Shown: one piece after another, positions 1-5,999 of the stretch | Numbering within the stretch: position 1 is the stretch's first letter | Layout of the letters: the number at the start of each line of letters is the position of its first letter | Source of the DNA: Rickettsia typhi | GTDB taxonomy: Bacteria > Pseudomonadota > Alphaproteobacteria > Rickettsiales > UBA1997 | Length of the DNA: 6,929 nucleotides | Direction: 5' to 3' | NCBI GenBank assembly: GCA_945906835.1 | Contig: CAMDRL010000069.1 | Location: 1-6,929 of the forward strand | Program-made: the position numbers and the translations under genes | Notes under the pieces: generated by a model | The model's input: the letters and a program-made list of their open reading frames with translations, nothing else | Databases searched by the model: none | What the model was told of the DNA's origin: nothing

Positions 1-555
1 TTATTTGCTTTACATGATGTAAAAGATGGTTTTTATGTTGGTCTAGATGCGGCAAAAAATAATGAGAAGATTGGTAAGATTGATAATTCGGTTGCTCAAA
101 AAAAAGTCGAAGAAGACCGCTATTATGGCTATAAATTCGGTGGTAGTGGTTTTTTTGTGGCACCAGAAGTTTTTGCAGAAAAAAATAAAAGTACCGCATC
201 GCATAGTTTTTATGGTACTGATCAAAGCAAGATATTGGGTCAAACAAGTATTTCTAAGGCAAATTCTAATTATAATTTAAAGGCCAATATCGGATATGAT
301 TTTAACAAACATCTTTCTGGTTTTATAACTTATGACATTGCGAAGTTTTCTTATAATTCAAATCTAGGAATTTCTTCTCTAGCAGCTAATAGAGCCTATA
401 ATAGTGGTGTTATAGGCATTGGTTCGCAAATAAATTTTTCCAATAGTTTTGGTGTGAAGGTTTTATATAGTCAGCAGCAATTTGAGAATAACAGCGCCAC
501 TGGAGGTCAGATTAGGTCTGATATTATTAAGTTTGGGACTGTTTACAGTTTTTAA
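1..555 (+). CDS. Outer-membrane beta-barrel protein, 5'-truncated by window edge
   Basis: The frame is open from the first base to TAA at 553-555, giving 184 residues without a start codon, so the gene begins upstream of the window. The visible protein starts LFALHDVKDGFYVGLDAAKN. This looks like the end of a signal peptide followed by a first beta strand (the FYVGLDA pattern is common at mature N-termini of small porin-like barrels). The rest alternates polar and hydrophobic residues with many Gly, Asn, Ser and Tyr, for example LKANIGYDFNKHLSGFITYD and SGVIGIGSQINF. It ends in IIKFGTVYSF; a C-terminal aromatic Phe on an amphipathic strand is the usual BAM recognition signal. I infer a member of the small OmpA-like/porin-family barrels (Omp25/P44-like superfamily) in the outer membrane; the exact family and function are not recognisable. 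A GTG at 157 could be mistaken for a start, but coding clearly extends further upstream. The stop overlaps the converging neighbour. Confidence 0.75.
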   Translation, partial: LFALHDVKDGFYVGLDAAKNNEKIGKIDNSVAQKKVEEDRYYGYKFGGSGFFVAPEVFAEKNKSTASHSFYGTDQSKILGQTSISKANSNYNLKANIGYDFNKHLSGFITYDIAKFSYNSNLGISSLAANRAYNSGVIGIGSQINFSNSFGVKVLYSQQQFENNSATGGQIRSDIIKFGTVYSF

Positions 556-1337
556 GAATTTAAAACTTCTAAAACTTTTTTATGCAATTCTTCATTAGCG
601 CAAGCCACCAGCCTAACATCAGATTTTAATTCCAAATCATTTCCCCGCCAATCACTTACAACTCCGCCAGCCATTTCAATTATTGGTAATAAAGCTGCAT
701 AATCATAAACTTTTAATCCTGGGTCAATTACAATATCAACAAATCCTGATGCCAGAGATGCATAAGAATAACAATCTCCACCATAAATAATGCCACCAAT
801 TTTCTGATATTTTGTTAGGCTGGAAAGTTTTTTGAGCAGCAATTCATCTTTGTCTTTAAAATAAAAAGGTGAGCTTGAGCAAAGTACCGCATCCGATAAA
901 TTACGACAATTTCTGGTTTGAATTTTTTGACCTTGAAACCATGAGCCTTCACCAGTTATTCCCAACCATCTTTCGCCCGTAATGGACTGATTCATAATTC
1001 CCAAAATTGGTTTATTTTTATAAGCTAAAGCAATTAATGTGCCAAAAATTGGGCGACCAATAATAAAAGACGAAGTGCCGTCAATTGGATCTAAAATCCA
1101 TTTATAATCAGCATTTTCATTGTGATTGCCAAATTCCTCGCCAATAATTCCATGAGTTGAAAATTTTTTGGTAATTTCTTCTCTTATAACTTGCTCAATC
1201 TCACGATCTGCCTTGGTTACAGGGCTGTCATCTTCTTTAGCAATTTCACCATTTGGTAAGCGAAAATATTTTTTAGCAATTGCAGTTGAAATATCGGCTA
1301 AGTAATTGGCAAAATCAGTGATTTCTTTTGTGATCAT
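552..1337 (-). CDS. hisN: Inositol-monophosphatase family phosphatase, HisN-type histidinol-phosphatase
   Basis: The 261-residue protein has the full length of the Mg2+-dependent, Li+-sensitive IMPase family. Visible motifs are DDSPVTKADREIE (36-48), the metal-binding GEE (66-68), motif A WILDPIDGTSSF (80-91; metal-ligand aspartates D83 and D86), and motif B around VYDYAALLPIIEMAGG (210-225; D212 is the third-metal/catalytic aspartate). GGDCYSYASLASGFVDIVID (186-205) and the DWRG after motif B resemble histidinol-phosphatases of the HisN type (last phosphatase step of histidine synthesis) more than SuhB-type inositol phosphatases. All expected metal ligands are present, so the enzyme should be active. 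No other histidine gene is in the window, so the true substrate could be another sugar or inositol phosphate. The ATG at 1335-1337 fits the family N-terminus; no clear Shine-Dalgarno sequence precedes it. The gene runs alone, divergent from the thiolase gene and convergent with the barrel gene. Family is certain; the HisN subtype is probable. Confidence 0.85.
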   Translation of the reverse strand: MITKEITDFANYLADISTAIAKKYFRLPNGEIAKEDDSPVTKADREIEQVIREEITKKFSTHGIIGEEFGNHNENADYKWILDPIDGTSSFIIGRPIFGTLIALAYKNKPILGIMNQSITGERWLGITGEGSWFQGQKIQTRNCRNLSDAVLCSSSPFYFKDKDELLLKKLSSLTKYQKIGGIIYGGDCYSYASLASGFVDIVIDPGLKVYDYAALLPIIEMAGGVVSDWRGNDLELKSDVRLVACANEELHKKVLEVLNS

Positions 1338-1419
1338 TTTATTAAAAAACTGTGGATGAAAAAAAATTAAAGTGTGTAAATATAAATATTGATTTTAAAA
1401 CTAATTCAAAAAAAATTTT
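1338..1419. promoter_or_regulatory. Divergent intergenic spacer, presumed to hold promoters for both flanking genes
   Basis: This 82-base, very A+T-rich spacer separates two divergently transcribed genes, so it must hold at least one promoter unless transcripts come from further away. TATAAATATT at 1381-1390 is a possible -10-like stretch for the thiolase gene, but no convincing -35 partner at 16-18 bases could be found. No operator dyad and no Shine-Dalgarno sequence is visible before either ATG. The promoter assignment is positional inference only. Confidence 0.3.
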
Positions 1420-2724
1420 ATGAAAGAAAGAATTGCTATAATTTCTGGCTTCAGATCTCCAATGGGAAAAGCTGGTGGAGTTTTAAAAAAACTAACTGCT
1501 CACGATCTTGGTGCCAGAATTGCTAAAGAAGTGGTTTTGCGTTCAAAAATTGATCCACAAAAAATTGACGAAGTTATTGTGGGAAATGTTGCTCAACCAG
1601 GAGATGCGGCAAATATTGCTCGTGTAATTATGCTTAAAGCAGGTCTTCCTGAAAAAATTCCTGCTTTTACAGTGCACAGAAATTGCGCTTCTGGAATGGA
1701 GGCGATTACAGTTGGTGCAGCAAAAATTTTAAATGGTGAATCTGAAGTTATTTTGGCTGGTGGTGTGGAATCAATGAGTAATATTCCACTTATGTTCAAT
1801 AAAAAAATGACCAATCTTTTTACTAATCTTTTTAAAGCAAAAACAATTGGGCAAAAATTATCTGCTTTATTAAGTTTTAGACTTAGCTTTTTACAGCCAA
1901 TAATTGGTTTAACTCAAGGCTTAACAGATCCGGTTTCTGGTTTAATCATGGGTTGTACCGCAGAAAATGTTGCTAAAGATTTTAAAATTACCAGAAGGCA
2001 GCAAGATGAGTTTTCTACCATGAGTCACAATCGCGCCGAAGCTGCAACTGCTAATGGAATTTTTAAAGAAGAAATCATTCCAGTTTTTAATAATGATGAA
2101 AAAAATTCTTTGATGATTGAAGAAGATGAGGGAATTAGAAATGGTCAAACAGTGGAAGCTTTGTCTAAATTAAAGCCATATTTTGAAAAAGTTACAGGAA
2201 CTGTAACGGTTGGTAATGCTTCACAAATTACTGATGGCGCGGCTTTTGTAATTTTAATGAAAGAGTCAAAAGCTAAAGAGCTTGGTTATGACCATGAAAA
2301 TGGCTTGCTTGGCTATGTTCGTGATTATGCTTACGCTGGTTTAGAGCCTTCTCGTATGGGTTTAGGGCCAGTTTTTGCTTCAGCAAAATTATTTGACAAA
2401 ACTGGTTTATCACTGAAAGATATTGAGTTAATTGAGCTTAATGAAGCTTTTGCAGCTCAAGTAATTGGTTGTCAAAAAGCTTTTGCCTCAAAAGAATTTG
2501 CTAAAAAACATTTTGCAAAAGAAGAAGCTTTAGGCGAAATTAGTAATGACATTTTAAATGTGAACGGTGGTGGTGTGGCTCTTGGTCATCCAGTTGGTAT
2601 GACGGGAACTAGAATTATTATTCACTTGCTTAGAGAGTTAAAAAGACAAGGTAAGAATCGTGGTCTTGCAACTCTTTGTATTGGAGGTGGACAAGGTGGT
2701 GCGGTGGTTGTGGAAGTGAATTAA
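1420..2724 (+). CDS. Thiolase (acetyl-CoA C-acyltransferase), FadI-like
   Basis: A complete 434-residue thiolase that catalyses the CoA-dependent cleavage of 3-ketoacyl-CoA or the reverse Claisen condensation of acetyl-CoA. The nucleophilic cysteine is in NCASGMEA (C89). The oxyanion/active-site motif NEAF is at 341-344, the catalytic histidine is in GGGVALGHPVGMTG (H390), and the second catalytic cysteine is in LCIGGGQGG (C420). The length (E. coli FadI has 436 residues), the long loop at about 125-178 with TGLxxG-like spacing (LTDPVSGLIMGCTAENVAKD), and HGTVT-like GTVTVGNASQITDGAA resemble FadI, the beta subunit of the beta-oxidation trifunctional complex, more than the ~393-residue PhaA type. 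No FadJ/FadB-like partner is next to it. Whether it acts in fatty-acid breakdown or acetoacetyl-CoA formation cannot be decided here. The start at 1420 gives the family N-terminus KERIAIISGFRSPMGK; the leader is A-rich without a Shine-Dalgarno sequence. Confidence 0.93.
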   Translation: MKERIAIISGFRSPMGKAGGVLKKLTAHDLGARIAKEVVLRSKIDPQKIDEVIVGNVAQPGDAANIARVIMLKAGLPEKIPAFTVHRNCASGMEAITVGAAKILNGESEVILAGGVESMSNIPLMFNKKMTNLFTNLFKAKTIGQKLSALLSFRLSFLQPIIGLTQGLTDPVSGLIMGCTAENVAKDFKITRRQQDEFSTMSHNRAEAATANGIFKEEIIPVFNNDEKNSLMIEEDEGIRNGQTVEALSKLKPYFEKVTGTVTVGNASQITDGAAFVILMKESKAKELGYDHENGLLGYVRDYAYAGLEPSRMGLGPVFASAKLFDKTGLSLKDIELIELNEAFAAQVIGCQKAFASKEFAKKHFAKEEALGEISNDILNVNGGGVALGHPVGMTGTRIIIHLLRELKRQGKNRGLATLCIGGGQGGAVVVEVN

Positions 2725-2729
2725 AATTA

Positions 2730-2746
2730 CTGAACTTGTGTTAATC
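2730..2746. repeat. Degenerate half of the palindromic repeat also found in hscA
   Basis: CTGAACTTGTGTTAATCT-like sequence just after the thiolase stop resembles CTGAACTTGTTTTAGGATCT at 5130-5149 inside hscA, with one substitution and about two missing bases. It directly adjoins the CCCTCC-rich repeat cluster. The match is short, so this may be a decayed copy or chance. Confidence 0.35.
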
Positions 2747-2749
2747 TAC

Positions 2750-2843
2750 CTTCCCTTCTTATCAAGGAGGGGAAAAAGCATTCCTCTCTTTATCAAGGGG
2801 ACTAAAGCATTCCCCTCCTTGATAAGGAGGGGTTAGGGGAGGT
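2750..2843. repeat. Palindrome-rich intergenic repeat cluster (CCCCTCCTT/AAGGAGGGG)
   Basis: The core is a perfect inverted repeat, CCCCTCCTT-GAT-AAGGAGGGG, at 2812-2832 (9-bp stem, 3-base loop), followed by TTAGGGGAGGT. To its left are two imperfect direct units of about 30 bases (2760-2790 and 2791-2820), each beginning TATCAAGG and sharing AAAGCATTCC. A second, imperfect hairpin lies at 2754-2773 (CCCTTCTT-ATC-AAGGAGGGG). The cluster is much more G+C-rich than its surroundings. It has the look of a dispersed intergenic palindromic (REP-like) element found in many copies in some bacterial genomes. No T-run follows, so it is not a standard intrinsic terminator. It fills most of the thiolase-ppa spacer. 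Confidence 0.75.
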
Positions 2844-2893
2844 ACCCGTCGTAAACTCGGAATAAAATTATCAACAAACTAAAAAACAAAAAC

Positions 2894-3424
2894 ATGAATA
2901 TCAAAAAAATCTCAATTGGCAAAGACGCTCCAAACCAAGTAAATGTTATTATTGAAGTACCAATGAATTCTTCTGATCCAGTAAAATATGAAATGGATAA
3001 AGATTCTGGTGCAATTTTTGTTGATCGTTTCATTGCCACTCCAATGTATTACCCATGCAATTACGGCTTTATTCCGCACACTCTTTCAGAAGATGGCGAC
3101 CCAATTGATGTATTGGTGGTTTCAGATTTTCCAGTTATTTCTGGTTCAGTAATTGCTGTAAAACCAGTGGGAGTTTTGATTATGGAAGATGAAAAAGGTA
3201 TGGATGAAAAACTTATTGCCGTGCCTGCAAAAAAATTAAATTCACAATTTGAAGCGGTAGAATCTTACAAAGAATTGCCAGAGAATTTGATTAATAAAAT
3301 CAAACATTTCTTTGAACATTATAAAGATTTAGAAAAAGGTAAATGGGTAAAAGTTACCGGATTTGAAGATGCTGCTAAAGCTAAGCAATTAATTTTAGAG
3401 GCAATTGATAGAGCAAAAAAATAA
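2894..3424 (+). CDS. ppa: Inorganic pyrophosphatase, family I
   Basis: This 176-residue protein has the same length as E. coli Ppa and aligns end to end. It hydrolyses cytosolic pyrophosphate to two phosphates with Mg2+, pulling nucleic-acid and protein synthesis forward. The family signature DGDPID is at 67-72 (metal aspartates D67, D69 and D72). Other expected active-site residues are K31 and E33 in [11 protein letters not shown]45 in FVDRF, Y57 in YPCNYGFI, D104 and K106 in [10 protein letters not shown], and Y143/K144 in [17 protein letters not shown]. Nothing is missing. The ATG at 2894 is preceded by a G-poor AACAAACTAAAAAACAAAAAC leader with no Shine-Dalgarno sequence. Transcription may start in the short stretch after the repeat cluster (2844-2893), but no clear promoter was seen. 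The 3' end overlaps the possible start of a prepilin-type pseudogene. Identification is very secure. Confidence 0.98.
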   Translation: MNIKKISIGKDAPNQVNVIIEVPMNSSDPVKYEMDKDSGAIFVDRFIATPMYYPCNYGFIPHTLSEDGDPIDVLVVSDFPVISGSVIAVKPVGVLIMEDEKGMDEKLIAVPAKKLNSQFEAVESYKELPENLINKIKHFFEHYKDLEKGKWVKVTGFEDAAKAKQLILEAIDRAKK

Positions 3425-3939
3425 TATCATCAAGAAAAATTCTCCATTTAAGGCATTTTCTTTAATTGAGCTTTCAATAGTAATTTTAGTTATTGGAGTT
3501 TTGATTTCTGGTGTGATGAAGGATAAAAGCTTAGTTCGAAAATCTTCATTAAATAGCCCCAGAGCTCTTACTAAAAGATAACCAGCGGGATCAAAGATTT
3601 ATTATTATGGTATGAAAATTCTTTGGCAGAGAGTTTTACATATGCTCAAACAAAAGATGGGGCAACAATTACAATTTGGCATGATGTTATCCACAATCAA
3701 AAAGTAAAATCAATGCCACGAATTACAATGGCACAACTAAATTTAAAGAAAATATTTTTGGTGCAATTCCTGCAGTATATTTTATTTCTTTACAACGCAA
3801 TAATATACCATATCTAAAGAATTTAGATATGGTATATGTCACAGAATATATTATTTTTACTCGCGATCTCAAAGATGAAGAAAGAATAGCAATAGAAAAA
3901 TATTTGAGTCAAAAATATAAAATTGCGATTACTGGGTAA
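3405..3939 (+). pseudogene. Degraded prepilin-type N-terminal cleavage/methylation protein (two frameshifts)
   Basis: One protein can be followed through three frames. Segment 1 (to TAA at 3579-3581) reads SPFKAFSLIELSIVILVIGV then LISGV, a type IV prepilin/pseudopilin N-terminus. It has a hydrophobic helix and Glu at position 5 after the presumed A/F cleavage site. Segment 2, one frame back (about 3578-3694), reads SGIKDLLLWYENSLAESFTY and then DGATITIWHDV. Segment 3, back again (3691-3939), contains INATNYNGTTKFKENIFGAI, EYIIFTRDLKDEERIAIEKY and then LSQKYKIAITG before TAA. From memory, proteins of this class in rickettsial-type genomes carry the same order: pilin start, an xxLVLWL...W(Y/H)D block, and a terminal EAIExYLSxKYxI block after a laminin-G-like region. 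The central region here is very short, suggesting a further internal deletion. No ATG is in frame; TTG at 3405, overlapping ppa, is the only standard start candidate. Each shift equals loss of one base or gain of two. It is very unlikely to be functional. Confidence 0.75.
3803..3837. repeat. Perfect 16-bp inverted repeat with GAA loop
   Basis: ATATACCATATCTAAA (3803-3818) and TTTAGATATGGTATAT (3822-3837) are exact reverse complements around a 3-base GAA loop. It lies in the third segment of the prepilin-type pseudogene, where it reads NNIPYLKNLDMVYV in frame 1. No T-run follows on the plus strand, so a terminator role is not supported. It may be a hairpin-driven sequence correction or a small insertion in decaying DNA. 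Confidence 0.85.
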
Positions 3940-3960
3940 TTATATTTCTTTTAATATTTT

Positions 3961-4025
3961 GTCATTCCCGCGAAGGCGGGAATCCAGTGCTAGAAAATCT
4001 GGATTCCAGCCTTCGCGTGAATGAC
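3961..4025. repeat. 65-bp dispersed palindromic repeat (GTCATTCCCGCG family)
   Basis: The left arm 3961-3987 (GTCATTCCCGCGAAGGCGGG then AATCCAG) and the right arm 3999-4025 (CTGGATTCCAGCCTTCGCGT then GAATGAC) are inverted copies of 27 bases with two mismatches, separated by 11 bases. Each arm also holds its own small dyad, CCCGC-GAAG-GCGGG in the left one. Sequences of this type are widely scattered between bacterial genes. Its position between a decayed gene and the end of the converging hscA fits a neutral insertion site. It could form a strong hairpin in either transcript, but no T-run follows on either strand. The remaining 4026-4082 holds nothing I can identify. Confidence 0.85.
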
Positions 4026-4082
4026 AATGATGTTTTAAGGAGTGGCCAGGAGGCGCTTGCTACATTTGGTCTACTAAATTTT

Positions 4083-5951
4083 TTAAACTTTCTTCCCAGA
4101 TAAATTTTTATTCACAATGGCATTAACTTTCTGCAAAATAAAATTATCAGCAGCTTTTTCTAATTCTTCTGTAGCTTTTGTTATCAAGGTTCTACCAGCT
4201 TCTTTTTTAAATAAATTCTCTAAATTCAAAATTTTCTCATCAATATTTTTTCTCTCTTCTTTGGAAATTAAATGAGAAAAACTTTCTAAATCTTTTTGTA
4301 AAATCGAAATATCTTTTTTGGCATCAAGTAAGGCTTTGGCAAGTAAGCGTTTTTCTATGTCTAGCTTAGCATTTTCTTGCGATTCTAAAAGTAATTTTTT
4401 TACCTTCTCTTCATTCAAGCCATAGGTTGGTTTAACAATTATTTCCTGTTTTTCTCCCGTCAACTTTTCTTCTGCCAAAACAGTTAAAAGCCCATCAGCA
4501 TCAACTTTAAAAGTGATGGCAATTCTTGCAAAACCAGCTTTCATTGCTGGTATATTTTTGATTTCAAATTTTGCTAAAGAACGACAATCTTCTGCAAGCT
4601 CTCTCTCGCCTTGAACAATATGTAATTGCATTCCTGTTTGTCCATCAGCGTAAGTTGTAAATTCTTTGGTAACAGAAGTTGGAACGGTATTATTGCGATA
4701 AATAATTTTATCAACAATGCCGCCCATCATTTCAATTCCCAGTGAAAGTGGCACAACATCAAGAAGTAAATTTTCACTCTTGCCACTTAAATTATAAGCC
4801 TGCCAAGCAGCACCAACTGCAACTACAAGGTCAGGATCAAGATTGGTTAAAACTTTTTCTTCACCAAATATTTTTGCTAATTCATTTCTAACTAGTGGAA
4901 TTCTGGTTGAACCACCAACCAACACAACGCCTTTGATTTCTTCTGCTGCAAGATCTAAATCATCAATTAAATTTTGAGTTAATGTGATGGTTTTTTGAAT
5001 TTTATTTGTGATTAATTTTTCAAATTCTTGGCGTGAAAAATTGTTGATCTTGTCATTCTGAGCGCAGCGAAGAATCTCTTTAAACTCATGAAATGTTTCA
5101 CTTCGTTCAACATGACAAAAGTTATCATCCTGAACTTGTTTTAGGATCTCTTTACGGGATAATTCTTCTTTAATTTTCCTTGCTTCAATTCGGCTTACAT
5201 TAAGTTCTTTTGCCACCAAATCATCAAAATCATCTCCCCCCAAAGCATTATCTCCCGCAACTCCTAAAACTTTAAAAACACCTTTCTGCATTTTTAAAAT
5301 CGACACATCAAAAGTTCCGCCACCCAAATCATAGATACAATAAATTCCTTCTGAAGAATTATCTAAACCATAAGCAAGTGCTGCTGCTGTTGGTTCATTG
5401 ACTAATCGTAAAACTTCTAAACCAGCTAAATTTGCCGCTAATTTAGTAGCATTTTTTGCTGCCTCATCAAAATAAGCGGGAACTGTGATTACGGCTTTTT
5501 TGATCTCACTTTTTAAAGAATTTTCAGCAAGATTTTTTAAATATTTTAAAATTTCTGCTGAAATTTCTGTTGGTGAATATTGATAATTTTTAACAATAAT
5601 TTTTAGTGATTCTTTATTTGTTTTATCAAAATTAAAGCGACTTTCATCATTCGAAATATCAGAAAGATTTTTACCCATCAATCTTTTGATTGAAGAAATT
5701 TGTAAGTTGTTTGAATTTTCCAAAGCTTCATTGCCAACTGCTAAAACCTTCCCATAATCATCAAAAGAAACCACAGAAAGCTGTAATTTTTGACCTTTTT
5801 CATCACAAAAAAAGCGCGCTTTTTTATCTTCAATTATTGCAACAATAGAATTGGTTGTGCCAAGATCAATGCCAATGACAATTTCTTGTGATTGTTGATT
5901 TTCTAAGTCTGATTCCCCAAGTAAAATAGGTTCTTGAATTAAAAGTGCCAT
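4083..5951 (-). CDS. hscA: Fe-S cluster assembly chaperone HscA (Hsp70 family) with an in-frame repeat insertion
   Basis: This 622-residue Hsp70 protein drives ATP-dependent transfer of Fe-S clusters from the IscU scaffold, together with HscB, in the cytosol. The N-terminus MALLIQEP is typical of HscA rather than DnaK. Hsp70 signatures are IGIDLGTTNS (26-35), IYDLGGGTFDVSIL (206-219) and VVLVGGSTRIPLVRNEL (342-358). The substrate-binding domain starts near LLLDVVPLSLGIEMMGG (395-411), followed by a charged helical lid to the C-terminus. Residues about 267-301 are foreign: KEILKQVQDD, HVERSET and KEILRCAQND are the known translation of dispersed palindromic repeats. They interrupt the ATPase domain between KIKEELS and FSRQEFEKL. 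Without them the length would be about 587. All signature motifs are intact, so the protein may still fold with this loop. It follows hscB after 47 bases that hold a related repeat remnant. No fdx gene follows. The start has an AC-rich leader without a Shine-Dalgarno sequence. Confidence 0.95.
   Translation of the reverse strand: MALLIQEPILLGESDLENQQSQEIVIGIDLGTTNSIVAIIEDKKARFFCDEKGQKLQLSVVSFDDYGKVLAVGNEALENSNNLQISSIKRLMGKNLSDISNDESRFNFDKTNKESLKIIVKNYQYSPTEISAEILKYLKNLAENSLKSEIKKAVITVPAYFDEAAKNATKLAANLAGLEVLRLVNEPTAAALAYGLDNSSEGIYCIYDLGGGTFDVSILKMQKGVFKVLGVAGDNALGGDDFDDLVAKELNVSRIEARKIKEELSRKEILKQVQDDNFCHVERSETFHEFKEILRCAQNDKINNFSRQEFEKLITNKIQKTITLTQNLIDDLDLAAEEIKGVVLVGGSTRIPLVRNELAKIFGEEKVLTNLDPDLVVAVGAAWQAYNLSGKSENLLLDVVPLSLGIEMMGGIVDKIIYRNNTVPTSVTKEFTTYADGQTGMQLHIVQGERELAEDCRSLAKFEIKNIPAMKAGFARIAITFKVDADGLLTVLAEEKLTGEKQEIIVKPTYGLNEEKVKKLLLESQENAKLDIEKRLLAKALLDAKKDISILQKDLESFSHLISKEERKNIDEKILNLENLFKKEAGRTLITKATEELEKAADNFILQKVNAIVNKNLSGKKV
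5049..5153 (-). repeat. Composite palindromic repeat inserted in frame in hscA
   Basis: About 105 bases inside hscA are made of three modules of the common 'GTCAT(C/T)CTGA' repeat type. On the minus strand, module 1 (5124-5153) encodes KEILKQVQDD, module 2 (about 5094-5114) encodes HVERSET, and module 3 (5052-5081) encodes KEILRCAQND. Modules 1 and 3 are related: both begin AAAGAGAT and end CAG(G/A)ATGA. On the plus strand module 3 reads GTCATTCTGAGCGCAGCGAA, the usual genomic form of this repeat. The frame stays open throughout and the length is a multiple of three, as for Rickettsia palindromic elements in coding genes, although the sequence family appears different. Exact ends cannot be fixed without an uninterrupted orthologue. 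Confidence 0.85.
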
Positions 5952-5970
5952 TTTGTTTGTTGTTGTGTAG

Positions 5971-5999
5971 AGAGATTCTGAAATTGTTTTAGGATCTTT
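5971..5999. repeat. Half-copy of the hscA repeat in the hscB-hscA spacer
   Basis: CTGAAATTGTTTTAGGATCT at 5978-5997 differs at one of 20 bases from 5130-5149 in the hscA insertion, in the same orientation. The similarity extends outwards at a lower level. The segment can fold as AGATTCTGAAA-TTG-TTTTAGGATCT with G-T pairs. It fills more than half of the 47-base spacer and ends at the hscB stop codon, so it could affect mRNA folding or processing between hscB and hscA. Confidence 0.7.

Noticed and set aside
2750..2832. Possible CRISPR array, because of repeated units of about 30 bases
   Set aside because: The units adjoin without unique spacers, differ from each other and form alternating palindromes; no cas gene is present.
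2833..3039. Minus-strand open frame of 68 residues opposite ppa
   Set aside because: It is antisense to the strongly conserved start of ppa, overlaps the repeat cluster and shows no family similarity; a shadow frame.
3687..3695. Exact DnaA-box sequence TTATCCACA (and a near match TGTGGATGA around 1351-1359)
   Set aside because: Only one exact box, inside pseudogene coding sequence, with no cluster, no AT-rich unwinding element and no dnaA or other origin gene nearby; best explained by chance.
3623..3817. Separate 64-residue protein starting at TTG
   Set aside because: Its first part continues upstream in the same frame as the middle segment of the prepilin-type pseudogene, and its C-terminal half is an out-of-frame reading of the third segment.
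3961..4025. Intrinsic terminator for hscA
   Set aside because: The hairpin is long and strong, but no T-run follows it on either strand, and the arms match the dispersed-repeat pattern.
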